From assembly GCF_003008555.2 (NCBI RefSeq), contig NZ_CP027665.1, positions 2,852,001-2,916,000 on the forward strand: DNA of 64,000 nucleotides. Direction: 5' to 3'. Position numbers and translations under genes: made by a program. The notes below the pieces were generated by a model, which saw only the letters and a program-made list of their open reading frames with translations, ran no database searches and was not told the origin of the DNA. The stretch comes from Pukyongiella litopenaei (GTDB lineage: Bacteria > Pseudomonadota > Alphaproteobacteria > Rhodobacterales > Rhodobacteraceae). Positions within the stretch are counted from its first letter, which is position 1; each line of letters begins with the position of its first letter. Shown piece after piece: positions 8,693-20,479 of this stretch.

Positions 8693-9754
8693 ATGACCGA
8701 CCCCGTTGCCGTATTCGACGGCCACAACGATTTCCTGCTGCGCCTGCTGCGCGACCCGGACAACCGCGAAACCACCTGGACCAGCGACACCGGGCAGGGT
8801 CATCTCGACCTGCCCCGGATGCGGGCGGGCGGGTTTGCCGGCGGGTTCTTCGCGGTCTATGTCTCCTCGCCGGTAGCCCATGACGACGCCGAGTTTGACC
8901 GGATCATGAAAAACCCGCCCTATGCGCTGCCGCTGCCCGATCCGATCGGGCAGGACCAGGCGCTGCCGGTGGCCATGGCGATGGTCGGCCATCTGATGTG
9001 GATGGAGCGCACCGGCCACCTGAGCATCTGCCGCAGCACCGCCGATATTCGCGCGGCGATGGCGGCGGGCCGGATCGCCGCGGTGCTGCACATGGAGGGC
9101 GCCGAGGCGATCGGCCCCGACCTGGACGCGCTGCATGTCTGGCACGCCGCCGGGCTGCGTTCGCTCGGGCCGGTCTGGTCGCGGCCGACCGTCTTTGGCC
9201 ATGGGGTGCCCTTCGCGTTTCCGTCCTCGCCCGATACCGGCGACGGGCTGACCGACAGGGGCAAGGATCTGGTGCGCGAATGCAACGCGCTGAAGATCAT
9301 GATCGACCTCAGCCACCTGAACGAGAAGGGTTTCGACGACGTGGCGGCGATTTCCGACGCGCCGCTGGTGGCGACCCATTCCAACGCCCATGCGATCTGC
9401 CCGTCGTCGCGCAACCTGACCGACCGGCAGCTCGCCATGATCCGCGACAGCGACGGCATGGTCGGGCTGAATTTCGCGGTGGGGTTCCTCGACCCCGAGG
9501 GCCGCGGCGACGGCTTTGACGGCTGGGATCCGATCCTGCGCCATTTCGATCACCTGATCGAGCAGCTGGGCGAGGACCGCGTCGGGCTGGGCTCGGATTT
9601 CGACGGCGCCACGGTGCCGGTCGCGTTGCAGGACGCCGCCGGTCTGCCCCGCCTGATCGCGGCGCTGCGCGCGCATGGCTATGACGCCGCGCTGATCGAA
9701 AAGCTGGCCCACCGAAACTGGCTGGCCCTGCTCGAACGCAGTTGGGGCGGCTGA
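8693..9754 (+). CDS. membrane dipeptidase, peptidase family M19
   Basis: Zinc-dependent dipeptidase of the renal dipeptidase family (M19), which cleaves L-L, L-D and related dipeptides. The product is 353 residues, usual for the family. Metal-site elements are visible: the N-terminal DGHND (residues 9-13), HMEGAEA near 132-138, the two histidine segments LSHLNEKG and THSNAHAI, and GSDFDG near 302. I see no signal peptide, so it probably acts in the cytoplasm on imported dipeptides. It follows the ABC genes by a single base. This makes the operon a complete import-and-hydrolyse unit. Confidence 0.9.
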   Translation: MTDPVAVFDGHNDFLLRLLRDPDNRETTWTSDTGQGHLDLPRMRAGGFAGGFFAVYVSSPVAHDDAEFDRIMKNPPYALPLPDPIGQDQALPVAMAMVGHLMWMERTGHLSICRSTADIRAAMAAGRIAAVLHMEGAEAIGPDLDALHVWHAAGLRSLGPVWSRPTVFGHGVPFAFPSSPDTGDGLTDRGKDLVRECNALKIMIDLSHLNEKGFDDVAAISDAPLVATHSNAHAICPSSRNLTDRQLAMIRDSDGMVGLNFAVGFLDPEGRGDGFDGWDPILRHFDHLIEQLGEDRVGLGSDFDGATVPVALQDAAGLPRLIAALRAHGYDAALIEKLAHRNWLALLERSWGG

Positions 9755-9838
9755 GGCGGGCAACACTGGCCCGATGACCGGCATCCGGGACAGCGGGCTG
9801 GCGCTGCTATCGCCCGACGGCCGTTTCAGCGCGGCGCC

Positions 9839-11392
9839 TCAGGGGGCCGCGTCCCGTCCGGTTGCGGCCCGGTCCCGAAGGCTGGTCTTGAGCACCTTGC
9901 CATAGCTGTTCTTTGGCAGGCTTTCGACAAAGCGATAGTGCCTGGGTTTCTTGAACGATGCGATCCGGGCGCGGCACCAGGCGTCCAGGTCGTCGCGGCT
10001 GCGGTCGGCGCCGTCGCGCAGCACCACAAAGGCCATCACGTCCTCGCCCCATTCCGCGCTCGGCACGCCGATCACCGAGACCTCGAACACGTCCGCATGG
10101 TTCAGCAGGGCTTCTTCCACCTCGCGGGGATAGATGTTGCTGCCCCCCGAGATGATCACGTCCCTGGACCGGTCGGTCAGGGTCACGAACCCGTCCGCAT
10201 CCATGGTGCCGAGATCGCCGGTCCTGAGCCAGCCGTTCACCAGCGTCTTGGCGGTGGCGTCTTCGTTCCGCCAATATCCTTTCATCACCGGGGCGCCGGA
10301 CACGATGATCTCGCCGACCTCGCCGGCGGAAACGTCGCGCATCGCGTCGTTCACCACCCGAACCTCGACCGCCGCATGGGCGAACCCCACCGAGGCGCGG
10401 CGGCGGTCGGCCTGCGGATGCGACCTGTCGGCCACCAGGTCGCGGGGCAGCACGGTGATGGTCATCGGGCTTTCGCCCTGGCCATAGATCTGCACGAACC
10501 GCGGGCCATAAAGCGCCAGCGCCTCGTCGATATCGGCGGCATACATCGGGCCGCCGCCATAGATGATCGTCCTGATCCCCGCGCCTTGATAGCCGGCCGC
10601 CCCGGACGCCGCGATCAGCCGCTTGACCATGGTGGGCGCAGCGAAAAAGACGAGATTGCCCAGCGCCTGCGCCAGCGCGCGGATTTCCGACGGATCGAAC
10701 CCGCGCGATGCCGGGATCACATGGCAGGCACCGGCCCGCGTGAACTGCAGGTGATAGAGCCCGGCGCCATGGGACATCGGCGCCGCATAGAGCGGATGGT
10801 CGTCCGCCAGCACCGCATCGACATCGAGCGCATAGCAGGTCGCCATTGCCGCCAGGTTTCCATGCGTGAGCATGACCCCCTTGGGCCGCCCGGTCGTGCC
10901 TGACGTGTAGAACAGCCAGGCGACATCGTCGCCCGCCACCGCTGCCGGGGCGGGCAGCGGCGCGGCAGCGGCCGGTCCGAATGACAGGAGGCCCGCGACC
11001 GGCGGGTCGGACAGGGCAATCTCGGGACAGGGGATGCCAAGCTCGCCAGAGGTTTCAAAGACACCGCCCGCCTCGGTAAAGACCGCGCTGGCCCCGGCGT
11101 CCGCGATGATCCATGCGGCTTCGCGCGGATGAAGCTTGCTGTTGATCGGGACCGCGATGGCCCCGATCCAGAAAATCGCCTGAAGAACAGGCAGGTATTC
11201 GACGCTGTTACGGCAGAATATTGCCACCCGGTCGCCCTGTCCGACGCCCTGTCCGGTGGCCAGATGCCGGGCCAGCGCGGCGCTGGCCCCCGCGAACGCG
11301 GCATAGTCGGCAACCTGCTCGGTCCCGAGCCGGATGGCCGGCGCATCGGGCCGCGCCAGCGCGGTCTGGTAGAGCCATCGGGCGATGTTCAT
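9839..11392 (-). CDS. AMP-forming acyl-CoA synthetase / ligase, substrate unknown
   Basis: Class I adenylate-forming enzyme that would activate a carboxylic acid through an acyl-AMP to its CoA thioester. The product is 517 residues. The AMP-binding P-loop reads YTSGTTGRPKG (about 170-180), followed by YGQGESPMT (the A5 region), GWLRTGDLG, and a C-terminal domain ending in KNSYGKVLK with the catalytic lysine. The ATG at 11392 is preceded by AAGGAGAA; an upstream ATG is less likely. It is convergent with the dipeptidase and stands alone, so context gives no substrate. Related proteins act on fatty, aromatic or dicarboxylic acids. Confidence 0.85.
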   Translation of the reverse strand: MNIARWLYQTALARPDAPAIRLGTEQVADYAAFAGASAALARHLATGQGVGQGDRVAIFCRNSVEYLPVLQAIFWIGAIAVPINSKLHPREAAWIIADAGASAVFTEAGGVFETSGELGIPCPEIALSDPPVAGLLSFGPAAAAPLPAPAAVAGDDVAWLFYTSGTTGRPKGVMLTHGNLAAMATCYALDVDAVLADDHPLYAAPMSHGAGLYHLQFTRAGACHVIPASRGFDPSEIRALAQALGNLVFFAAPTMVKRLIAASGAAGYQGAGIRTIIYGGGPMYAADIDEALALYGPRFVQIYGQGESPMTITVLPRDLVADRSHPQADRRRASVGFAHAAVEVRVVNDAMRDVSAGEVGEIIVSGAPVMKGYWRNEDATAKTLVNGWLRTGDLGTMDADGFVTLTDRSRDVIISGGSNIYPREVEEALLNHADVFEVSVIGVPSAEWGEDVMAFVVLRDGADRSRDDLDAWCRARIASFKKPRHYRFVESLPKNSYGKVLKTSLRDRAATGRDAAP

Positions 11393-11677
11393 CCTTGCTG
11401 TTCTCCTTTCCTGCGGCCTGTCCGGTGGTGGCACGGGCTCAGCGGCGCCATGCCTCTGGGCGCGATCATCCTATGGTCTGAGGCCTCGCCGCAAGTGCCA
11501 CGGTCGCCCCAATTTCCAGGCAATGCGAATAAAGGAGCTTGCTACGCATAACGGACGCCATGGGTGTGATGCAGATACATCAACGGCAAACCGTTCCGAC
11601 CGGCGGGTGTCGTGGGCCAGCCCGGTTCGCGCGTCCGACGAACCGCCGCAAGCCGCAGAATCAAGCCGGTTGCCGGT

Positions 11678-12451
11678 TCAGTGCGATTGCACCGGCAACG
11701 CCTGATGGTCGCGGCTGGCGGCCCCGGCCGCAACCCGCAGGAAACGGGCGTGCAGCAGGGCCTTGGCGGCGTCTGTGGCCCCGTACAGGTCGCACCCGCG
11801 GGCCAGATGGGCCGCGATGGCGCTGGCCAGAAAACAGCCGGTTCCCCGCACCGCGACACCGATGCGCGGTCTCGTGAACCGGGCGGGCGGGGCGCCCGGG
11901 ACATAGAGCCTGTCTTCGCTGACCGGGGACGGTGCGGCATGGCCGCCCTTGACCAGCACCGCGCCGCAGCCGCGTGCGAACAGCGCCTCGATACAGGCGG
12001 TTTCATCCGCCGCGCCGACCCCGAGATGGCGTGCGAGCACCGCGAGTTCGGGCAGGTTCGGGGTGAGCAGGTCGGTGGCCGGCAACAGGCGCTCGACGAG
12101 CAGGTCGACCCCTTCGGCATCGAGCAGATCGCGCCCCGAACTGGATTTCAGCACCGGGTCGAGCACGCGCGGCGCACGCGGCAGGGCGGCCGCGACCGCA
12201 TCGACGATCCGGGCCGAGCACAGCATCCCGATCTTGATCGCGGCGACATCGTCGGCGGCGGTGATCTGGGCGGTGACCATTTCGGGCGGGACCGGATGGA
12301 TGGCGGTCACGGCCCGGTCGTCCTGCGCCGTGACCGCGGTGACGGCGACCCGTGCCTCGGCGGCCACCTCCGCCGCGGCGGCGCAGTCGCGCAGCAACCC
12401 GGCGCCGCCGCTCGAATCCATGCCGCCGATGAACAGGACCGCGCCGCTCAT
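11678..12451 (-). CDS. thiD: hydroxymethylpyrimidine / phosphomethylpyrimidine kinase (ThiD)
   Basis: Phosphorylates hydroxymethylpyrimidine and its monophosphate to HMP-PP, the pyrimidine precursor of thiamine. The product is 257 residues of the ribokinase-like fold. Family motifs are GGMDSSGGAGLLRD near the N-terminus (ThiD usually reads GSDSSGGAG), DPVLKSSSG near 103, and the anion-hole GTGCFLASA with the catalytic region near 208. It is the last gene of the thi operon and its ATG overlaps the thiF stop as ATGA. About 285 bases with no visible gene follow before the acyl-CoA synthetase promoter side. Confidence 0.92.
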   Translation of the reverse strand: MSGAVLFIGGMDSSGGAGLLRDCAAAAEVAAEARVAVTAVTAQDDRAVTAIHPVPPEMVTAQITAADDVAAIKIGMLCSARIVDAVAAALPRAPRVLDPVLKSSSGRDLLDAEGVDLLVERLLPATDLLTPNLPELAVLARHLGVGAADETACIEALFARGCGAVLVKGGHAAPSPVSEDRLYVPGAPPARFTRPRIGVAVRGTGCFLASAIAAHLARGCDLYGATDAAKALLHARFLRVAAGAASRDHQALPVQSH

Positions 12452-13362
12452 GCCCCGTCACCGATGATGGCGACGGCCGCGTGCCCGCTGGCGCCGAGCG
12501 CCCTGGCCGCGCGCCAGGCCCGCAGCCCGGTGGAACAGACGAACACCACCCGCTGGTCCGGTCGCGGTGCCGGTGCCGGCAGCTGGTTTTCGCGCAGGTC
12601 GATCACGAGATCGCCGGCGGCGACTTGCGACCGCGACAGGATCGCCGGTGTCGGTGTCGCGGGCTCGGCCGCGCCATCGAACCGAAAGCCGGTCAGCCGC
12701 CAGGTCGCCAGATCCATCGACAGGAGCTGCCCCAGCGGCGACGGGTCGTGATCCAGCAGCACCGCCAGCGCCATCTGCGCCTGCACCGCGCCCAGCGTCG
12801 CCACCACCGGCCCCATCACGCCGTTGGTCGCACAGCTGCCCAGCCTGCCGGGCAGGTCGGGAAACACCGCGCGCAGGCTCGGCGCGCCGCCGCAGAACCC
12901 GCCGACATAGCCTTGCCGCGCCAGCACCGACGCGCTGATCAGCGGCCTGGCGGCGGCGTGGCACAGATCCGAGAGCGCATAGGTCACCGCGAAACTGTCG
13001 GCGGCGTCGATCACCAGGTCGGCGCCGGCCAGTTCGCCGCGTGCCGAAACCGGGTCGAGACGGGCGACACATGGCGAGATTTCGCAATCGGGGTTGAGCC
13101 CGGCCAGCGTCTCGGCGGCGACCTCGGCCTTGGCGCGGCCCAGATCGGACATGCGAAACAGCGTCTGGCGGTGGAGGTTGCTCGCCTCGACCACGTCCGG
13201 GTCGATCAGGCGCAGGTATCCGACGCCCGCCCCCGCCAGCAGCGGCAGCAGCGCGGCACCCAACCCGCCCGCGCCGACAACCAGCACGCGCGCGGCGGCG
13301 AGCCGGGCCTGCCCGCCGGGCCCGATCCCGGGCAGGCAGGTCTGGCGGGCATAGCGGGTCAT
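12448..13362 (-). CDS. thiF: ThiF-type sulfur-carrier adenylyltransferase with a short rhodanese-like C-terminus
   Basis: E1-like enzyme that adenylates the ThiS C-terminus for sulfur transfer. The product is 304 residues. The nucleotide site has GAGGLG (30-35), the arginine segment NLHRQT (62-67) and DAADSF near 119-124. Cys177 in SCATNGVMGP matches the conserved E1 cysteine region. The zinc-binding CxxC pairs usual in ThiF/MoeB are absent: the first position reads SLRAVF (162-167) and no CxxC follows at the end of the E1 domain. Residues about 251-304 look like a truncated rhodanese: VIDLRE, then Cys276 in VCSTGLRAWRAA. The ATG at 13362 overlaps the thiE stop; upstream frame is shadow. Confidence 0.88.
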   Translation of the reverse strand: MTRYARQTCLPGIGPGGQARLAAARVLVVGAGGLGAALLPLLAGAGVGYLRLIDPDVVEASNLHRQTLFRMSDLGRAKAEVAAETLAGLNPDCEISPCVARLDPVSARGELAGADLVIDAADSFAVTYALSDLCHAAARPLISASVLARQGYVGGFCGGAPSLRAVFPDLPGRLGSCATNGVMGPVVATLGAVQAQMALAVLLDHDPSPLGQLLSMDLATWRLTGFRFDGAAEPATPTPAILSRSQVAAGDLVIDLRENQLPAPAPRPDQRVVFVCSTGLRAWRAARALGASGHAAVAIIGDGA

Positions 13363-13970
13363 CGCAGATGCGCCCGCGTGGCGGTGATCCACTCGCGGCA
13401 CCGCGCCTCGGGATCGTCCGCCTGCTGGATGTCGGTCACGACGGCGGCGCAGTCGGCCCCAGCGGCAAAGAGATCGGGCAGGCGCGCGGGCGTCAGACCG
13501 CCGATGCCGACCAGCGGCGTGGTGCCCGCCCGCGTTTTCCAGTCCCGCACCCGGTCGAGCCCCTGCGGCCCCCATTTCATCTGTTTCAGCAATGTCGGAT
13601 AGACCGGCCCCAGCGCGACATAGGCCGGATCGCAGCCCAGGGCGCGGTCCAGTTCCGCGTCGTCATGGGTGGACAGGCCGAACCGGATCCCCGCCCGCCT
13701 GAGCGCGGCGAAATCCGCCCCGTCCATGTCCTCCTGCCCGAGATGAACGAAATTGCAGCGCAGATCGAGCGCGATTTCCCAGTAGTCGTTCACCACCAGC
13801 TGCGCCTTGTGAACCGCGCAGAAATCGCGGGCGCGGGCGACCTGGCGGCGGATTTCCTGCTCGGGCTGGTCCTTGATCCGCAGTTGCACCAGCCTGACGC
13901 CATGGGGAACCAGCAGTTCGAGCCGCCCCACATGGCCGACGATGAGATAGAAGGGATCGAGCGCGGTCAT
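13359..13970 (-). CDS. thiE: thiamine phosphate synthase (ThiE)
   Basis: Joins HMP-PP with the thiazole phosphate to make thiamine phosphate. The product is 203 residues, a TIM barrel of normal length. Recognisable elements are QLRIKD (pyrophosphate contact), [21 protein letters not shown] and the late GGLTP. The gene overlaps thiF (ATGA) and thiG (ATGA). A few positions deviate from E. coli ThiE, for example [10 protein letters not shown] where the family often has GPIFPTxTK, but the catalytic outline is complete. Confidence 0.92.
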   Translation of the reverse strand: MTALDPFYLIVGHVGRLELLVPHGVRLVQLRIKDQPEQEIRRQVARARDFCAVHKAQLVVNDYWEIALDLRCNFVHLGQEDMDGADFAALRRAGIRFGLSTHDDAELDRALGCDPAYVALGPVYPTLLKQMKWGPQGLDRVRDWKTRAGTTPLVGIGGLTPARLPDLFAAGADCAAVVTDIQQADDPEARCREWITATRAHLR

Positions 13971-14725
13971 GCCAGTTCCGCCATGCCGAAGATCGGGGTC
14001 GAGGCCTGCGCCATGTCGCGTTCGGGCATCAGCCCGGCATCATGGGCCAGCCGCCCCGCCGCCACCGCCTGCCCGAAGGCGCGGGCCATGCCGACGGGAT
14101 CGAGCGCCCTGGCCACGGCGGTGTTCAGCAGCACCGCGTCGAACCCCAGTTCCATCGCCTGCGCCGCCTGCGACGGCGCGCCGATCCCGGCGTCGATCAC
14201 CAGCGGGATGTCGGGGAAATAGGCGCGCAGCGACCGCAGCCCGCCGATATTGCGCAGACCCTGCCCCGAGCCGATGGGCGCGCCCCAGGGCATCAGCACC
14301 CGGCACCCCGCCTCGATCAGCTTTTCTCCCACGATCAGATCCTCGGTCGTATAGGGAAAGACCTCGAACCCGTCCGCGGTCAGGATGCGGGCGGCCTCGA
14401 CCAGCGCGAACGGGTCGGGTTGCAGCGTGTCGGCATGGCCGATCACCTCGAGCTTGATCCAGGCCGTGCCGAACAACTCGCGCGCCATCTGCGCCGTGGT
14501 CACCGCCTCGCGCACCGTGTGGCAGCCGGCGGTGTTGGGCAGGATGCGGCACCCGCTGTCTTTCAGGATTTCCCGAAACGCCTCTCCGCCATGCCCTTCG
14601 CGGCGCAGCGACACGGTGATGACCTCGGTCTGCGAGGCGGAAATCGCGTCGCGCAACACCTGCGGCGACGGGTATTGCGCCGTGCCCAGCATCAGCCGGC
14701 AGTTCAGGTCGACGCCGTAGAACAT
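13967..14725 (-). CDS. thiG: thiazole synthase (ThiG)
   Basis: Forms the thiazole phosphate from deoxyxylulose 5-phosphate, dehydroglycine and ThiS thiocarboxylate. The product is 252 residues. It shows [11 protein letters not shown], the [12 protein letters not shown] segment, WIKLEVIGH with the Schiff-base lysine near residue 100, and the phosphate site [10 protein letters not shown]. It overlaps thiE by ATGA and is three bases downstream of thiS, so ThiS and ThiG, which form a complex, are translated together. Presence of thiO upstream indicates glycine-oxidase (not ThiH) chemistry for the dehydroglycine. Confidence 0.95.
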   Translation of the reverse strand: MFYGVDLNCRLMLGTAQYPSPQVLRDAISASQTEVITVSLRREGHGGEAFREILKDSGCRILPNTAGCHTVREAVTTAQMARELFGTAWIKLEVIGHADTLQPDPFALVEAARILTADGFEVFPYTTEDLIVGEKLIEAGCRVLMPWGAPIGSGQGLRNIGGLRSLRAYFPDIPLVIDAGIGAPSQAAQAMELGFDAVLLNTAVARALDPVGMARAFGQAVAAGRLAHDAGLMPERDMAQASTPIFGMAELA

Positions 14726-14728
14726 CGC

Positions 14729-14915
14729 TCAGCCTCCCTGCATCGGCGACAGGACCTCGACCTTCGCGCCGTCCCGCATCGGGATCGCGGCGCGGTCGGC
14801 ACGGGGCACGAACACCCCGTCGAGCGCCGTCGCCACGCTGTCGGCGTCAAAGCCCAGTTCGTCGATCAGATCGGCCAGCGTTCCTCCGCGCACCGATTCT
14901 GTCCTGCCGTTCACG

Positions 14916-14926
<11 letters not shown>
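14729..14926 (-). CDS. thiS: sulfur carrier protein ThiS
   Basis: Ubiquitin-like carrier whose C-terminal glycine becomes a thiocarboxylate and donates sulfur to ThiG. The product is 65 residues with the beta-grasp pattern MRVDVNG...VEVLSPMQGG and the required terminal Gly-Gly. The ATG at 14926 lies inside the end of thiO, giving an 11-base overlap. Its partners ThiF and ThiG are encoded in the same operon. Confidence 0.95.
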
Positions 14927-17893
<2,967 letters not shown>

Positions 17894-17897
17894 GGTT

Positions 17898-17928
17898 GCT
17901 ATATTCAGGCCCGCCCCGGCGGTGTCAA
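17898..17928 (-). promoter_or_regulatory. sigma-70 type promoter of the thi operon
   Basis: A perfect TTGACA -35 box (17928-17923 on the minus strand) is followed after about 17 bases by the AT-rich AATATAGC. The -10 match is imperfect. The predicted transcript starts a few bases before the TPP aptamer, which supports the call. Confidence 0.6.
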
Positions 17929-18034
17929 TCGGGAAACGCCGGATAGCGCCACAAACCGGACAACGCCCCGCGCCTGGTTCGCGCGGTTCGTCCTGTTCGC
18001 CCATTTCGCTCAGTGGCGCCGGCCGCATTCCCGG

Positions 18035-18062
18035 TTGACCTCGCCAACACCATCGTCATACA
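18035..18062 (+). promoter_or_regulatory. candidate promoter of glyS
   Basis: TTGACC at 18035-18040 and CATACA at 18057-18062 are separated by 16 bases, placing a start about 25 bases before the glyS ATG. No regulatory leader is visible between them. Confidence 0.4.
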
Positions 18063-18092
18063 GGCCAACGTCAATTTCTGAAGGTGGCCGCG

Positions 18093-20360
18093 ATGCCCGA
18101 TCTGCTGATCGAACTCTTTTCCGAAGAGATCCCCGCCCGCATGCAGGCGCGCGCCGGCGAGGACCTGAAGAAGCGCATGACCGACGGGCTGGTCGAGGCA
18201 GGTCTGACCTATGCGGGGGCCGCCGCCTTTGCCACGCCCCGCCGCCTGACGCTGACGGTGCAGGGGCTGCCCACCGAAAGCCCGACCATCCGCGAAGAGC
18301 GCAAAGGCCCCCGGGTCGGCGCACCTGACAAGGCCGTCGACGGGTTCCTGCGCGGCGCCGGCATCCCGCGCGAGGCGCTGGAACAACGCGACACCCCCAA
18401 GGGCGCGGTCTGGTTCGCCACGGTCGAAAAACCGGGGCACGCGGCCGAACAGATCGTGGCCGAGGTGCTCGAAACCGTGATCCGCGGCTTTCCCTGGCCC
18501 AAATCGATGCGCTGGGGCGACGGCAGCCTGCGCTGGGTGCGGCCGCTGCAATCGATCCTGTGCATCCTGACCGATGAAAGCGGCGCCCGCGTCGTGCCGA
18601 TGGAGGTCGGGGGCATCGCGGCGGGCGACAGCACCGAAGGCCATCGTTTCATGGCGCCGGGGCGGTTTTCCGTCACCTCGTTCGAGGATTACGAGACCAG
18701 GCTGCGCGCGGCCAGGGTGATCCTGTCATCCGAGACCCGCGCCGAACAGATCCGCGCCGAGGCCGGGAACCTCGCCTTTGCCGCGGGCATGGAACTGGTC
18801 GAGGATGCCGGGCTGCTGGCCGAGGTGGCCGGGCTGGTGGAATGGCCGGTCGTGCTGATGGGCGACATTGCCGAAGATTTCCTGTCGCTGCCGCCCGAGG
18901 TGCTGCAGACCTCGATGCGCGAACACCAGAAGTTCTTTTCCCTGCGCAACCCGAAAACCGGGCGGATCGAGAAATTCATCACCGTCGCCAACCGCGAAAC
19001 CGCCGACAATGGCGCGACCATCCTGTCGGGGAACCGCAAGGTGCTGTTCGCGCGGCTGTCGGATGCGAAATTCTTCTGGGAAAACGATCTCCGCGTGGCC
19101 GGGACGGGCGGCCAGGCCTGGCTCGACGCGCTGGAAAACGTGACCTTCCACAACAGGTTGGGCAGCCAGGGCGACCGCATCCGCCGCATCGCCGCGCTGG
19201 CGCGGGAACTGGCCCCCGCCTGCGGCGCCGATCCCGACATGGCCGAGCGCGCCGCGCGCTGGGCCAAGGCCGACCTGAGCAGCGAAATGGTCTATGAATT
19301 CCCCGAATTGCAGGGGCTGATGGGCCGGTATTATGCCGGCCATGCCGGCCACCCGGCCGAGGTCGCCGCCGCCGCGCAGGATCACTATTCGCCGCTCGGC
19401 CCCTCCGATACCGTGCCCACGGCGCCGGTTTCGGTGGCCGTGGCTCTGGCCGACAAGCTCGATACGCTGACCGGGTTCTGGGCCATCGACGAGAAACCCA
19501 CCGGGAGCAAGGACCCCTTCGCCCTGCGCCGCGCCGCGCTGGGGGTCATTCGGTTGGTGCTGGAGAATGATCTAAAGCTACCGCTATTGGGTTGGTTGAC
19601 TGCTCGCATTGCCGTTTTTCTGGGGTATGATGAAAGCCATGTGCATGAGTTGAACAGAATACTCGTTGAATATTCTGACATTCTGAGGCTTGACGAAAGC
19701 GGCAGTTTCTCTGCGCCGAACCAAGAACTGATGGAGAGACTTGCCGCTCTGCTGCAAATTGATCGAGAGGCGCGGAGGGACGAGATCCTTGCCGCCGGGC
19801 GGGTGATCTACGACCAGTTGAATAACGCTCGTGGAATAGGACGACATCTCCTCGCCTTCCTCCACGACCGCCTCAAGGTCTTCCTCCGCGACGAAGGCAT
19901 CCGCCATGACATCATCGACGCCTGCATCTCGATGCCGGGTAGCGACGATCTGAACCTGCTGGTCAAACGCGCCCGCGCGTTGCAGGCGGTGCTGGGCACC
20001 GAGGACGGGGAAAACCTGGTGCAGGGGTTCAAACGCACCAACCTCCTCAACCAGGCAAAAGAAAAGTATGGGGACGACTACTCGCTTGGCGCGGATGTGA
20101 AACTGGCCGAAACCGACAGCGAAACCGCGCTGTTCGCGGCGCTGGACGAGGCCGAGGCCCGGATCGCGCCCGCGCTGGAAGCCGAGGACTTCCCCGCCGC
20201 GATGGCCGCCATGGCCGCGCTGCGCGCACCGATCGACGCGTTTTTCAAGGATGTGCAGGTCATGTCCGACAACGATGAGGTGCGCCGCAACCGGCTGAGG
20301 TTGCTGCACCGGATTCGCGCGACCTGTGCGCAGGTGGCCGATCTGACCCGCATCGAGTAG
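18093..20360 (+). CDS. glyS: glycine--tRNA ligase beta subunit (GlyS)
   Basis: Beta subunit of the bacterial heterotetrameric glycyl-tRNA synthetase, needed with GlyQ to charge tRNA-Gly. The product is 755 residues: N-terminal LLIELFSEEIPARM, then SMRWG, FKPTGSKDPFALRR-type motif (EKPTGSKDPFALRR), and the anticodon-binding tail near LLHRIRA. The ATG at 18093 is preceded by AAGG; an in-frame GTG nine bases earlier is the alternative. Residues about 490-549 are encoded by DNA of about 47% G+C (84 of 180 bases, 19561-19740), far below the flanks, and use AT-ended codons rare elsewhere here. glyQ is not adjacent. Confidence 0.93.
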   Translation: MPDLLIELFSEEIPARMQARAGEDLKKRMTDGLVEAGLTYAGAAAFATPRRLTLTVQGLPTESPTIREERKGPRVGAPDKAVDGFLRGAGIPREALEQRDTPKGAVWFATVEKPGHAAEQIVAEVLETVIRGFPWPKSMRWGDGSLRWVRPLQSILCILTDESGARVVPMEVGGIAAGDSTEGHRFMAPGRFSVTSFEDYETRLRAARVILSSETRAEQIRAEAGNLAFAAGMELVEDAGLLAEVAGLVEWPVVLMGDIAEDFLSLPPEVLQTSMREHQKFFSLRNPKTGRIEKFITVANRETADNGATILSGNRKVLFARLSDAKFFWENDLRVAGTGGQAWLDALENVTFHNRLGSQGDRIRRIAALARELAPACGADPDMAERAARWAKADLSSEMVYEFPELQGLMGRYYAGHAGHPAEVAAAAQDHYSPLGPSDTVPTAPVSVAVALADKLDTLTGFWAIDEKPTGSKDPFALRRAALGVIRLVLENDLKLPLLGWLTARIAVFLGYDESHVHELNRILVEYSDILRLDESGSFSAPNQELMERLAALLQIDREARRDEILAAGRVIYDQLNNARGIGRHLLAFLHDRLKVFLRDEGIRHDIIDACISMPGSDDLNLLVKRARALQAVLGTEDGENLVQGFKRTNLLNQAKEKYGDDYSLGADVKLAETDSETALFAALDEAEARIAPALEAEDFPAAMAAMAALRAPIDAFFKDVQVMSDNDEVRRNRLRLLHRIRATCAQVADLTRIE

Positions 20361-20388
20361 GGCGCGGGTGGCCGCCGCGCGCCGGGAT

Positions 20389-20424
20389 AGCTGCCCCGAT
20401 ACTTGCCCCGATACTTGCTCCGAC
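20389..20424. repeat. three 12-base tandem repeats
   Basis: Three head-to-tail copies of an ACTTGCCCCGAT-like unit lie between glyS and the PPDK-like gene (20389-20400, 20401-20412, 20413-20424). Copies one and three differ from the middle one at two positions each. A more degenerate fourth unit may follow. Confidence 0.8.
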
Positions 20425-20479
20425 GCTTGCACGGGCGCAATTCGCGCTTATGCTGCACGGCAACCCAAAGGATGCCGCA

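Noticed and set aside
11393-11677. Possible small gene or RNA between thiD and the acyl-CoA synthetase
   Set aside because: No frame with a start signal and no stable hairpin or tRNA-like fold is evident; about 285 bases appear to be plain intergenic DNA.
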